A stretch of DNA of 22,021 bases from Pelobacter sp. UBA6093 (GCA_002435955.1 DIWZ01000031.1:1-22021), one strand, 5' to 3'. Shown: positions 1 to 6,561, counted from the first letter of the stretch. Notes: a model not told the origin generated them from the letters alone. Program-made: numbers and translations.

Positions 1-32
1 CGGGACCGGCGAACTTGACGTTAAGCTTTTGC
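1..32. repeat. Edge of a dispersed repeat, inverted relative to 5253-5291
   Basis: The first 32 bases, leading into the heptamer array, match the reverse complement of 5253-5291. The only evident difference is an 8-bp gap: the 5.2-kb copy has an extra ATTGTAAG between GACGTTAAG and CTTTTGCA, consistent with slippage between short AAG-ended repeats. At 5.3 kb this flank is followed outward by a hairpin-bounded element, so a further copy of that element may lie just left of the window. That last point is inference. Confidence 0.75.
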
Positions 33-137
33 ACTCAGCACTCAGCACTCAGCACTCAGCACTCAGCACTCGGTACTCGGTACTCGGTACTCGGTACTCG
101 GTACTCAGCACTCAGCACTCAGCACTCAGCACTGACA
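33..137. repeat. Heptamer tandem array (ACTCAGC/ACTCGGT)
   Basis: Fourteen uninterrupted 7-bp units are visible: five ACTCAGC (33-67), five ACTCGGT (68-102) and four ACTCAGC (103-130), followed by a diverged unit ACTGACA (131-137). The block structure, with one variant homogenised in the centre, suggests expansion of single variants by slippage or unequal exchange. On the minus strand the units read GCTGAGT and ACCGAGT, the same family as the arrays at 5202-5253 and 5794-5905. The array lies upstream of the first regulator gene. No function is assigned. Confidence 0.95.
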
Positions 138-172
138 TCTCACCTGCAGCATTATTAAGAACATGGCGTGCA

Positions 173-204
173 TTGTCAACACAATAGGACCCGTGCGTTG
201 ACAA
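173..204. promoter_or_regulatory. Operator-like inverted repeat upstream of the XRE pair
   Basis: TTGTCAAC at 173-180 and GTTGACAA at 197-204 form a perfect 8-bp dyad with a 16-bp spacer, about 100 bp before the first XRE-cupin gene. A related half-site, TTGACAC, lies at 245-251. XRE regulators commonly bind dyads upstream of their own genes, so autoregulation is a reasonable inference. Nothing here shows binding directly. TTGACA also resembles a -35 box, so the resemblance could be partly coincidental. Confidence 0.35.
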
Positions 205-244
205 CCGATTCCGCTATCTAGCGAGTCGAAACCTATGCAATTTA

Positions 245-272
245 TTGACACAAGACCGAATCCGGTGATAAA
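245..272 (+). promoter_or_regulatory. Candidate sigma-70 promoter for the XRE-cupin pair
   Basis: A consensus -35 box TTGACA (245-250) is followed by 16 bp and a weaker -10 box GATAAA (267-272), with 32 bp to the GTG start at 305. The ribosome-binding sequence AAGGCGG sits at about 292-298. The match to consensus is good at -35 and only partial at -10. Confidence 0.45.
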
Positions 273-304
273 ACCTGAACATCTTAAACGTAAGGCGGGT
301 ACCT

Positions 305-871
305 GTGATTAAAGAGCTTATAGGGAAAAAGCTGAAAGCAACACGCCTCGGCAAAGGGCTGACGATTCAGGAATTGACCCAACTTTCAGGCGTTTCAGCC
401 AACATGGTATCCCGCATCGAGCGCGGACTGACGGTGCCTTCGGTAAAAATCCTCATGAAATTGGCGACGGCTCTTGGCATGAGCATCGGCTACTTCGTCG
501 AAGAGGCGGAAAAGAGTTCCACTGTTGTCCTCACCAGAAAAGGTCAGGGCGAACCGATCTTTTTTTACAAGGACAAGCAGCAGATCAGCAGCCTGACCCA
601 AGGACTGCGGGACCCAAGCTTCGCCGTTTTGCACGACATTCTGGAAAAAGGTTGCGAAAGCGGTGGCGGGCATATGGTCCACAGCGGTGAGGAATTCGTC
701 ATGGTCCTGAGCGGCCGGCTCGAATTCACCATTCAAAGCGATAACTACATCCTTGATAGTGGCGATTCCCTTAGTTTCAAGGCCTCCCTGCCTCACCTTT
801 GGCGAAATCTCAAGAATGGTCCCACCGAGGTGCTCTGGGTCGTGTCCCCTGCCCCCAACATCTCTCAGTAA
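305..871 (+). CDS. XRE-family transcriptional regulator with C-terminal cupin sensor domain (copy 1)
   Basis: This 188-residue protein has an N-terminal lambda-repressor/XRE helix-turn-helix at about residues 6-62, with the recognition-helix region SANMVSRIERG. A cupin-2 barrel follows at about 110-185, with the motif HSGEEFVMVLSG and a later LPHLW that supplies likely ligand-binding residues. This architecture is typical of small-molecule-responsive cytoplasmic regulators such as the PuuR/SutR type. The start is a GTG preceded by AAGGCGG. A close paralogue follows 38 bp downstream on the same strand, so the two are probably co-transcribed and arose by tandem duplication. The ligand and target genes cannot be told from sequence. 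The dyad at 173-204 is a candidate operator. Confidence 0.9.
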   Translation: MIKELIGKKLKATRLGKGLTIQELTQLSGVSANMVSRIERGLTVPSVKILMKLATALGMSIGYFVEEAEKSSTVVLTRKGQGEPIFFYKDKQQISSLTQGLRDPSFAVLHDILEKGCESGGGHMVHSGEEFVMVLSGRLEFTIQSDNYILDSGDSLSFKASLPHLWRNLKNGPTEVLWVVSPAPNISQ

Positions 872-909
872 ATCAACGCTGATCCGGTATTTGAAACAGG
901 GAGCTGGCA

Positions 910-1476
910 TTGCAATTAAAAAACCTGATAGGGAAAAAACTCAAAGCCATCAGGTTGAAAAACAACCTGACCATTCAAGCTGTTTCCGACCGGGCCAAGG
1001 TCTCCGCCAACATGATATCCCGCATCGAACGCGGCCTGACTACGCCTTCGGTTGAAATCCTCCTGCGTCTGGGTTCGGTTTTCGACAAAAGCATCAATTA
1101 TTTTGTCGAAGAAATTGAAACCACGCATGAAATCGTCTATTCAAAACCTGGCAAAAGATCCCGATCGGTGTTTGACGATGATAGCAACCTGCAGACCGAG
1201 TCGTTTACCGCCGGATTACGGGATCCTCAGTTCACCGGTTTGTTTTGCGTCGTAAAACCCAACGGTTCCAGTGGCGACGTCGACATGTTTCACCCTGGAG
1301 ACGAATTGCTCTATGTCCTGAAGGGGCGGCTTAAAATGACCATCGCTGGTGAAACGTTTCTGGTCGAGGCAGGGGAAAGCCTTTCGTTCAAATCCCACCT
1401 CCCCCATCGCTGGATTAACATGTCTGAGCAGGAAACGCACGTTATGTGGGTTTTATCCCCCCTTACAACCATTTGA
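910..1476 (+). CDS. XRE-family transcriptional regulator with C-terminal cupin sensor domain (copy 2)
   Basis: This protein has 188 residues, the same length as its upstream neighbour. Both share LIGKKLKA near the N-terminus, SANM(V/I)SRIERGLT in the helix-turn-helix and the tail (V/I)LS/VSP, so this is a tandem paralogue. The start is TTG at 910 with AGGGAG 6-7 bases upstream; no better start is visible. The DNA-recognition segment is more conserved between the copies than the linker and cupin, as expected if both bind related sites but sense different ligands or form heterodimers (inference). The cupin motif here is HPGDELLYVLKG in place of HSGEEFVMVLSG. The gene is followed by a 240-bp gap that holds a promoter for the HU-like gene. 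Confidence 0.9.
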   Translation: MQLKNLIGKKLKAIRLKNNLTIQAVSDRAKVSANMISRIERGLTTPSVEILLRLGSVFDKSINYFVEEIETTHEIVYSKPGKRSRSVFDDDSNLQTESFTAGLRDPQFTGLFCVVKPNGSSGDVDMFHPGDELLYVLKGRLKMTIAGETFLVEAGESLSFKSHLPHRWINMSEQETHVMWVLSPLTTI

Positions 1477-1555
1477 CATCCTGGCTGCCATCTTCCCCCT
1501 ACAGCCTCACATTTCCAAAACATTCAAAGAAATAGGTAAAAATTCCCGACAGTTA

Positions 1556-1584
1556 TTGACAGTTGGCCACTGGCTGGATATGGT
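1556..1584 (+). promoter_or_regulatory. Candidate sigma-70 promoter for the HU-like gene
   Basis: TTGACA (1556-1561), a 17-bp spacer and TATGGT (1579-1584) form a good -35/-10 pair upstream of the HU-like gene, giving a leader of about 125 bases. The nine bases TTATTGACA around the -35 are identical to those at the promoter of the XRE pair (242-250). The rest of the 1477-1716 gap shows no other feature. Confidence 0.5.
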
Positions 1585-1716
1585 TTCAGTGCAGCCTCGC
1601 TTCGCATTCTTCCGCCACCTGCCAACGCACCTCGAATCGAGGCTTTTTCCTGAAACAAGAGATTTACACGGCAACCTGTCGGCATGTATTACCGCCGCCC
1701 ATGGAGGTGATGCGCA

Positions 1717-1995
1717 ATGAACAAATCGGAGTTGATCGACGCCCTGGCGGAAAAAAAGGGCCTGACCTACAAAAAGGCCGAAGAGATCGTCAACATTGTT
1801 CTGGATACCATGTCGGAAACCCTGATCAGCGGGGGTCGCATTGAAATCCGCGGGTTCGGCAGCCTGGTTGTCAAGGATTACAAGCCATATACCGGACGCA
1901 ACCCGAAAACCGGCGAAGAAATTGAAGTCAAACCCAAAAAACTGCCGTTTTTCAAGGTCGGAAAAGAACTGCGCGAACGCATAAATAATGACTAA
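1717..1995 (+). CDS. HU/IHF-family nucleoid DNA-binding protein
   Basis: This 92-residue protein is the usual size of HU/IHF subunits. It has the dimerisation helices at 1-45 (MNKSELIDALAEKKGL), the family signature RGFGSL, and the DNA-bending beta-arm with the conserved RNPKTGEEI carrying the proline that intercalates into DNA. Such proteins bend DNA as homo- or heterodimers and help organise the nucleoid, replication and promoter architecture. GRNPKTGEE with a short tail resembles IHF-beta-like sequences of delta-proteobacteria, but HU and IHF are hard to separate by eye, so no symbol is given. A strong Shine-Dalgarno, GGAGGTGAT, precedes the ATG. The stop is 36 bp from the end of the convergent rqcH-like gene, with no terminator visible between them. 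Confidence 0.93.
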   Translation: MNKSELIDALAEKKGLTYKKAEEIVNIVLDTMSETLISGGRIEIRGFGSLVVKDYKPYTGRNPKTGEEIEVKPKKLPFFKVGKELRERINND

Positions 1996-2031
1996 CCGTT
2001 ACGCATCCTGAAGGTCCGACAGCCTACTAGC

Positions 2032-3690
2032 CTACGGTTCCCGGCGCGGTGCCACGCGTACCGTTCGGTAGCTTTTTACCTGCACCAAACCGGGGAGCGC
2101 CCCTTTGGGTTTGTGGACCGCACGTCCTTCGGCGACCATGACGTCCGCGGATCCTTCCGCTGCGGCGCGGGAATATCCAGCAGCCAGGCTCGCCGCATAG
2201 CGAATATCTTCTTCAGGGATGTTGTGACCCTGTCGGGGATTCTTAAGCACCAGATGACACCCGGGCTGGCCCAGCACGTGGAACCATAGATCCGCGGAGC
2301 TGCAGACATGCTTGACCAGGTAATCATTGGAACGATTGTTGGTTCCCCATTGCAAAACAAAGCCTCCGGGGGAGACACCTTCCCGCACCTTGGGACGGCC
2401 TGCAGCGGGTCGCCGCCGCGTCTTTGAACCGTTGCGCGGCAACAACCCGTAGTCGCGCATTTCTTCTTCCACCACGGCCAGTTCTTCCCGTGTTTCAGCC
2501 TCGCCGATCCCCTGCAGCACCGCCTCCAACCACTGTTTTTCGGCAAAACTTTCCTCAAGCCTGCGTTCGATATGCTCATACCCGCGACGGATTTTTTTGC
2601 ATCGGGTAAACAGGCGATCGGCATTTTGAGATGGTGAAAGGGACGGATCAAGTGAGATTCTTACCATGGCACCTTGCTGATAAAAGTTTTCGACCTCTAT
2701 CTCCGTCATCCCCTTTCGGACACGATACAAATTGGCCATCAGCAACTGCCCGGTTTGTTGCAACCCCTCGGTTTCATCCGTCAGGAATTTATCGCGGTGC
2801 AGGTGTTCAAGGCGCTTTTCGACGCGGGACAAGGCGCGCCGGACCGCTTTCAACAGCCGCGCTCTCTCTCCATGACGCCCGGGCGCTGCATAATCGCTAA
2901 AAAAGGTATCTGCCGCCGCCGAAGCCAAGGTAAATGTTTTTACCGAATCAAGCCTGAGGGCACCGGGCTGGAAGGCCAACAGTCGTGGACAACCATCCAG
3001 TTCTCCGATCTGATAAACATAATCGCGCTGTCGCCAGTGTTGTGCAAAATCTGTCAGAATGTTTTCGGCAGCCTCCCCCCGCTCCAAACGAGCAGCCAGA
3101 TCCCGTGCCACCACGGGCGCCATCGGACGCACGTTGCGTTGCAGCCACTCAGCGGGAGAAAGTCCGGCCATCTCGGAGGACCAACATCCGGCAGCTTCGT
3201 CCAGAGAATATCCCGCACCTTTTTCCGGCTGGGTCCAGTAAGCACCCTTAAGGTATGCGTGATGATCGGCCACCTCTTCCCTGCGGTGTAATACATCGAC
3301 AATCCGTCCATCGGCGTCACATAGAATCATATTGGGTCGACGGCCATATAACTCAGCGACAAGGCGGTAAGTACCACCATCCTGCCCGTCAAAGGTCAGA
3401 GTCACAATCCGCTCGCCAGGCAACTGCTGAATCGAACGCAAGGTTCGCAAACGCGACCGAAGCAACTGGCAAAAGCGCATGGGCGTCTCGGGATTGATCC
3501 ACGCCCGCTCGGTAAAATACAATCCGCTGGCACCGACTGCCGTGTTAATGCGCAGGCACAACTCCCGGCGTCCGTTCCAGAGGCGAAGGATTAGCGAATC
3601 GGCATCGGGTTGATGAACTTTCTTTGCCGACGCACCGGCAACCAGCGACTGCATTTCAGCCACAACGGCTTCGATATAAAACACGTCCAT
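2032..3690 (-). CDS. rqcH: NFACT/RqcH-family ribosome quality-control protein
   Basis: The product has an NFACT-N domain at the N-terminus (from MDVFYIEAVVAEM), a central charged coiled-coil segment, and a C-terminal NFACT-R (DUF814) domain with NDYLVKH and DLWFHV..PGCHLVL. In Bacillus, RqcH binds obstructed 50S subunits and adds alanine tails to stalled peptides; older annotations call it fibronectin-binding protein. The start at 3690 is chosen because it matches where the family begins, giving 552 residues. The frame stays open upstream: ATGs at 3732 and 3729 follow AGAGAGG, and one at 3813 lies inside a repeat array. The pair that is Asp-Arg in Bacillus RqcH (97/98) reads Glu93-Arg94 here (PGERIV). 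The gene is convergent with the HU-like gene and divergent from metY. Confidence 0.9.
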   Translation of the reverse strand: MDVFYIEAVVAEMQSLVAGASAKKVHQPDADSLILRLWNGRRELCLRINTAVGASGLYFTERAWINPETPMRFCQLLRSRLRTLRSIQQLPGERIVTLTFDGQDGGTYRLVAELYGRRPNMILCDADGRIVDVLHRREEVADHHAYLKGAYWTQPEKGAGYSLDEAAGCWSSEMAGLSPAEWLQRNVRPMAPVVARDLAARLERGEAAENILTDFAQHWRQRDYVYQIGELDGCPRLLAFQPGALRLDSVKTFTLASAAADTFFSDYAAPGRHGERARLLKAVRRALSRVEKRLEHLHRDKFLTDETEGLQQTGQLLMANLYRVRKGMTEIEVENFYQQGAMVRISLDPSLSPSQNADRLFTRCKKIRRGYEHIERRLEESFAEKQWLEAVLQGIGEAETREELAVVEEEMRDYGLLPRNGSKTRRRPAAGRPKVREGVSPGGFVLQWGTNNRSNDYLVKHVCSSADLWFHVLGQPGCHLVLKNPRQGHNIPEEDIRYAASLAAGYSRAAAEGSADVMVAEGRAVHKPKGALPGLVQVKSYRTVRVAPRREP

Positions 3691-3750
3691 ACTTATTGCC
3701 CGCTGCGGTAATCCTGTGCTTGCTGCCATCATACCTCTCTGATATGGTAT

Positions 3751-3827
3751 TTGTCCGTTGTCAGTTGGTTTTTGTCCGTTGTCAGTTGGTTTTTGTCCGT
3801 TGTCATTCGTCATTTGTCATTTGCCAG
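3751..3827. repeat. 21-bp (three-heptamer) tandem repeat upstream of rqcH
   Basis: Units TTGTCCGTTGTCAGTTGGTTT at 3751-3771 and 3772-3792 are identical. A third unit at 3793-3813 diverges in its last third, and heptamers TTGTCAT and TTGCCAG follow to 3827. On the minus strand the units contain the CAACTGA-type heptamers seen at 5857-5877 and 10555-10568. Because 21 is a multiple of three, the array stays open in the rqcH frame and would encode TDNGQKP repeats if translation began at 3813. Confidence 0.9.
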
Positions 3828-3876
3828 TGGTTCCGTGGCTTGGTTTCCGCGCCCGTGGCTCAGCGTGCTTTTTACC

Positions 3877-3904
3877 ACTGACCATTGACCACTGACAAAT
3901 CACC
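3877..3904. repeat. Short diverged heptamer array before metY
   Basis: ACTGACC, ATTGACC, ACTGACA and AATCACC follow one another in 7-bp phase and end just before the metY ribosome-binding site at 3910-3916. They resemble the other heptamers of the window but are more diverged. No convincing -35/-10 pair or methionine-related riboswitch is visible in the rqcH-metY gap, so the metY promoter remains unlocated. Confidence 0.65.
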
Positions 3905-3922
3905 TTAACAAGGAGAGCCGTT

Positions 3923-5215
3923 ATGTCCGATAAGTCCTCTTACCGTATCGGCACCAAAGCGCTGCATGCCGGACAGGTACCCGACCCGACCACAGGTTCG
4001 CGAGCTGTCCCCATTTACCAGACCTCTTCGTATGCCTTCAATTCATCGGAGCATGCCGCTCGCCTGTTTGCGCTTGAGGAGCCCGGCAACATCTATACCC
4101 GGATCATGAATCCGACCACGGATGTGCTGGAAAAACGCCTTGCTGATATGGATGAGGGCGTTGGAGCACTGGTGGTGGCCTCGGGCACTTCGGCTATCTT
4201 CATGACGATACTCAACCTGGCCCGGGCCGGCGACAATATCGTATCGGGAACCTATCTTTACGGTGGCACGTTCAACCTCTTCAAGCACACTCTGCCACGC
4301 ATGGGCATTACGGTCAAATTTGTCGATACTGCCAACCCCGCCCAGGTCAGGGATGCCATCGATGAGCACACCAAGGCGGTCTTTACCGAAACCATCGGTA
4401 ATCCTAAAAACAACGTCGATGACTTTGAAGCGCTGGCCAAGGTGGCGCACGACCTTGGGGTACCGTTCATCATCGACAACACAGTTGCGACACCGGTATT
4501 GTTTCGCCCATTCGAGCATGGCGCCGATATAGCCTGCTATTCCCTGACCAAATTCATCGGCGGCCATGGTAACAGCCTCGGCGGCGCCATTGTCGACAGC
4601 GGTCGCTTCGACTGGAGCAACGGCCGCTTCCCCGAATTCACCACGCCAGATCCCAGCTATCACGGTCTGGTATATCATGCAGCCCTGGGAGCGCGGGCTT
4701 TTATCGACAAAATGCGCGTTACACTGCTGCGCGACCTTGGCGCCTGCATTTCGCCCTTCAACAGCTTTTTGCTGCTGCAGGGGCTGGAAACCCTGCATGT
4801 TCGCATGCCACGCCACTGCCAGAATGCCGGGGAACTGGCTCTTTATCTGGAAAACCACCCCCAGGTGGCCTGGGTCAATTATCCGGGGCTGCAAAGCCAC
4901 CCCTGCCACCAGCAGGCTCTGCGCTATCTGCCCTCCGGCCAGGGCGCTATCCTCGGCTTCGGTATCAAAGGCGGCGTGGAGGCCGGCGCCCGGTTTATCG
5001 ACAGCGTAAAACTGGCCAGCCACCTGGCCAATATCGGCGATGCCAAAACCCTGGTCATCCACCCGGCCAGCACCACCCACCAGCAACTCTCGCCGCAGGA
5101 CCTTCTGGCGGCAGGGGTCAGCCCCGACTTCATTCGCGTTTCGGTGGGCATCGAAGATATCGAGGATATCAAAAACGACTTCGACCAGGCGCTTAGTGCA
5201 AGTGCTGAGAGTTAA
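3923..5215 (+). CDS. metY: O-acetylhomoserine sulfhydrylase (MetY-type, PLP-dependent)
   Basis: This 430-residue protein belongs to the Cys/Met-metabolism PLP enzyme family. It shows the phosphate-contacting YTRIMNPT (Tyr58, Arg60), the cofactor-binding DNT around Asp185, and the Schiff-base lysine in SLTKFIGGHG (Lys210). The length and the form of this lysine motif fit O-acetylhomoserine aminocarboxypropyltransferase better than the shorter MetB/MetC or methionine gamma-lyase, though the last cannot be excluded. MetY makes homocysteine from O-acetylhomoserine and sulfide in the cytoplasm. Homoserine dehydrogenase, which feeds the same branch, is encoded 1.4 kb downstream on the other strand. 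The start follows AAGGAGA. The last residues, SASAES and the stop, are encoded by sequence resembling the adjoining GTGCTGA array, so the tail appears repeat-derived. Confidence 0.9.
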   Translation: MSDKSSYRIGTKALHAGQVPDPTTGSRAVPIYQTSSYAFNSSEHAARLFALEEPGNIYTRIMNPTTDVLEKRLADMDEGVGALVVASGTSAIFMTILNLARAGDNIVSGTYLYGGTFNLFKHTLPRMGITVKFVDTANPAQVRDAIDEHTKAVFTETIGNPKNNVDDFEALAKVAHDLGVPFIIDNTVATPVLFRPFEHGADIACYSLTKFIGGHGNSLGGAIVDSGRFDWSNGRFPEFTTPDPSYHGLVYHAALGARAFIDKMRVTLLRDLGACISPFNSFLLLQGLETLHVRMPRHCQNAGELALYLENHPQVAWVNYPGLQSHPCHQQALRYLPSGQGAILGFGIKGGVEAGARFIDSVKLASHLANIGDAKTLVIHPASTTHQQLSPQDLLAAGVSPDFIRVSVGIEDIEDIKNDFDQALSASAES

Positions 5216-5253
5216 AGGCAAGTGCTGAGTGCTGAGTGCTGAGTGCTGGGTGC
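5202..5253. repeat. GTGCTGA heptamer array overlapping the metY 3' end
   Basis: GTGCTGA occurs at 5202-5208 inside the last metY codons, then at 5222-5228, 5229-5235 and 5236-5242, followed by GTGCTGG (5243-5249) and a partial GTGC. This is the complement of the ACTCAGC array at the window's left end. The metY stop codon lies between the first unit and the rest. Confidence 0.93.
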
Positions 5254-5291
5254 AAAAGCTTACAATCTTAACGTCAAGTTCGCCGGTCCCG
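5253..5291. repeat. Conserved flank shared (inverted) with the window's left edge
   Basis: The stretch from the end of the GTGCTGA array up to the GC-rich bases before the hairpin element reads, on the minus strand, like window positions 1-32 apart from one 8-bp indel. The heptamer array and this flank therefore travel together as one repeat unit. Confidence 0.75.
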
Positions 5292-5303
5292 GCCGGCTGC
5301 CGT

Positions 5304-5759
5304 GATACTTTCTTTGCAAGGCCACAAAGAAAGTATCCAAAGAAATGGCCTTTTGGCTGACGCGACAGCACTGGCGCGAAGCGTTAGGGCTCGACGGGGA
5401 TTTGCTGCGATCTTGGAACGGCGCGTCTGCGGCCGCGTGATTTGCTACCAGGGCTGGTTCGCTAGCGGTGAAGGAAGATGTTTGCAACACCGGCGCTGCT
5501 GGGTAAGGGCACACCGACAACCCGGTTTTGCTAAAGGTTTTGATTAGGCTTTCCACCCAACAACACCTTGATGCCCGCTTCACAGGAGGCGCAACGGTTA
5601 TCTCAAGCAAACAACCTGCGCAAGAGAAACAGCTCCAAGAATCCAGCGGCAGACGGATCGACGCCACCGTTATGGAATCCTCCACCCCTCGCGACCACAT
5701 GCCCCCCGCAGGGGAAGCCATTTTTTGCCTACTTTTTGTTGGCTTGGACAAAAAGTAGG
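5304..5759. mobile_element. Hairpin-bounded MITE-like non-autonomous element
   Basis: The left end is a perfect 13-bp hairpin, GATACTTTCTTTG (5304-5316) and its complement (5325-5337), with 8-nt loop CAAGGCCA. The right end is a perfect 12-bp hairpin, CCTACTTTTTGT (5728-5739) and its complement (5748-5759), with 8-nt loop TGGCTTGG. Read on the opposite strand, the right end resembles the left (TACTTT stems, loops CCAAGCCA and CAAGGCCA, then CAAAGAAATGGC against CAAAAAATGGC). The two ends are therefore imperfect terminal inverted repeats of roughly 48 bp. No credible gene lies between them. From memory, hairpins of this CTTTCTTTG..CAAAGAAAG kind recur in many proteobacterial genomes. A passive element mobilised in trans is the likeliest reading; a relic is also possible. 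Confidence 0.65.
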
Positions 5760-5793
5760 GCGCCGGGCGGGGGCGCGACCCCGCGGTCTTGCA

Positions 5794-5905
5794 GTGCTGA
5801 GTGCTGAGTGCTGAGGGCTGAGGGCTGAGGGCTGAGTACCGAGTACCGAGTGCTGACAACTGACAACTGACAACTGACAACCAACAACGGACCCATGACA
5901 ACTGA
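5794..5905. repeat. Mixed heptamer array running into the trmL start
   Basis: Sixteen 7-bp units keep one phase: three GTGCTGA, three GGGCTGA, two GTACCGA, one GTGCTGA (5850-5856), three CAACTGA (5857-5877), then CAACCAA, CAACGGA, CCCATGA (5892-5898) and CAACTGA (5899-5905). The trmL ATG at 5895 lies inside the unit CCCATGA. The common consensus is NNNCTGA. The switch of variant along the array shows that the GTGCTGA and CAACTGA families are one system. Confidence 0.93.
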
Positions 5906-6365
5906 CCCTTTCCATATCGTCCTGATCGAACCTGAAATCCCGCCCAATACGGGCAATATCGCGCGTCTGTGCGGTGCCACGGGCACGGTACTGCATCTGG
6001 TGGGAAAACTCGGGTTTTCCCTGGATGACAAATATCTCAAACGAGCCGGCCTCGATTACTGGGAGGTTATCGACATACGATACTGGGAAAGCCTTGAAGA
6101 TCTGGAGAAAGCCTTTCCGGAGGCACGCTGGTGGTATGCATCGAAAAAAGCCGCGCGTTCCCATGTGGAGGCGGATTTCCAGCCTGGAGATTTCCTGGTG
6201 TTCGGCAAGGAAACAGCCGGGCTGCCGGAGGCATTGCTGGCCAGGCATCCGCAACGCTGCATCCGTATCCCCATCTTTTCGCCGCGGGTACGCAGTCTCA
6301 ACTTGTCGACCGCCGCAGGCATCGTGCTTTACGAGGCCCTGCGCCAGACGGGGCGGTTGGACTAG
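5895..6365 (+). CDS. trmL: tRNA (cytidine(34)-2'-O)-methyltransferase, SpoU/TrmL family
   Basis: The 156-residue product is the normal size for TrmL, which methylates the wobble ribose of tRNA-Leu isoacceptors using SAM. The family motifs are present: EPEIPPNTGNIARLC near residues 12-26, RAGLDYWE at 50-57, the trefoil-knot SAM site FGKETAGLP at 103-111, and the closing RSLNLSTAAGIVLYEA at 133-148. The ATG at 5895 gives the standard N-terminus but has no good Shine-Dalgarno; it and the first codons (MTTD) fall inside a heptamer array that occupies the leader. No promoter is visible, and readthrough from metY across the hairpin element is possible. The gene is convergent with hom. Confidence 0.92.
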   Translation: MTTDPFHIVLIEPEIPPNTGNIARLCGATGTVLHLVGKLGFSLDDKYLKRAGLDYWEVIDIRYWESLEDLEKAFPEARWWYASKKAARSHVEADFQPGDFLVFGKETAGLPEALLARHPQRCIRIPIFSPRVRSLNLSTAAGIVLYEALRQTGRLD

Positions 6366-6408
6366 TTTTCATCCGGAAACGGCCCTTTTCCCCAATCTCG
6401 GCGTCAAT

Positions 6409-6444
6409 CCGCACGCTTGCGTGTGCGGCGTAGACATCTACGCC
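6409..6444. other. Two adjacent small hairpins downstream of trmL
   Basis: CCGCAC (6409-6414) pairs with GTGCGG (6423-6428), and GGCGTAGA (6427-6434) pairs with TCTACGCC (6437-6444). They share two bases, so only one can form fully at a time. No T-run follows, so neither is a standard intrinsic terminator. They sit directly before the dispersed repeat at 6459 and may be part of it. Confidence 0.4.
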
Positions 6445-6458
6445 TCCGTGCAAGCGCT

Positions 6459-6540
6459 TGATTTCCTTGACCTTGGGAAAAATTGCTCGTTTCCCATATG
6501 AAAACTACACCGTCTCCATCCATAGTTTCCGGATGGACAC
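6459..6540. repeat. Dispersed repeat, copy 1 (uninterrupted)
   Basis: Bases 6459-6503 match the reverse complement of 21977-22021 at 44 of 45 positions, and 6515-6540 is identical to the reverse complement of 21777-21802. The 11 bp between the two blocks differ. Internal structure includes GGGAAA (6475-6480) pairing with TTTCCC (6490-6495), and TCCATCC (6515-6521) pairing with GGATGGA (6531-6537). The other copy carries a 163-bp insertion. No coding capacity is seen. Confidence 0.9.
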
Positions 6541-6561
6541 TAATTCAGAGCCCACCCAAAT

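Noticed and set aside
33..137. Regular repeats as a possible CRISPR array
   Set aside because: The units are 7 bp with no spacers, and no cas gene is in the window.
3814..3922. SAM-type riboswitch before metY
   Set aside because: No SAM riboswitch consensus is visible; the leader is mostly heptamer repeat.
4043..5371. Long open frame opposite metY (442 codons)
   Set aside because: It is antisense to a clear PLP enzyme, has no family motifs and runs into repeats; codon bias of the real gene explains it.
5302..5547. Small open frame within the hairpin-bounded element
   Set aside because: It starts in a hairpin stem and shows no domain, signal or ribosome-binding site.
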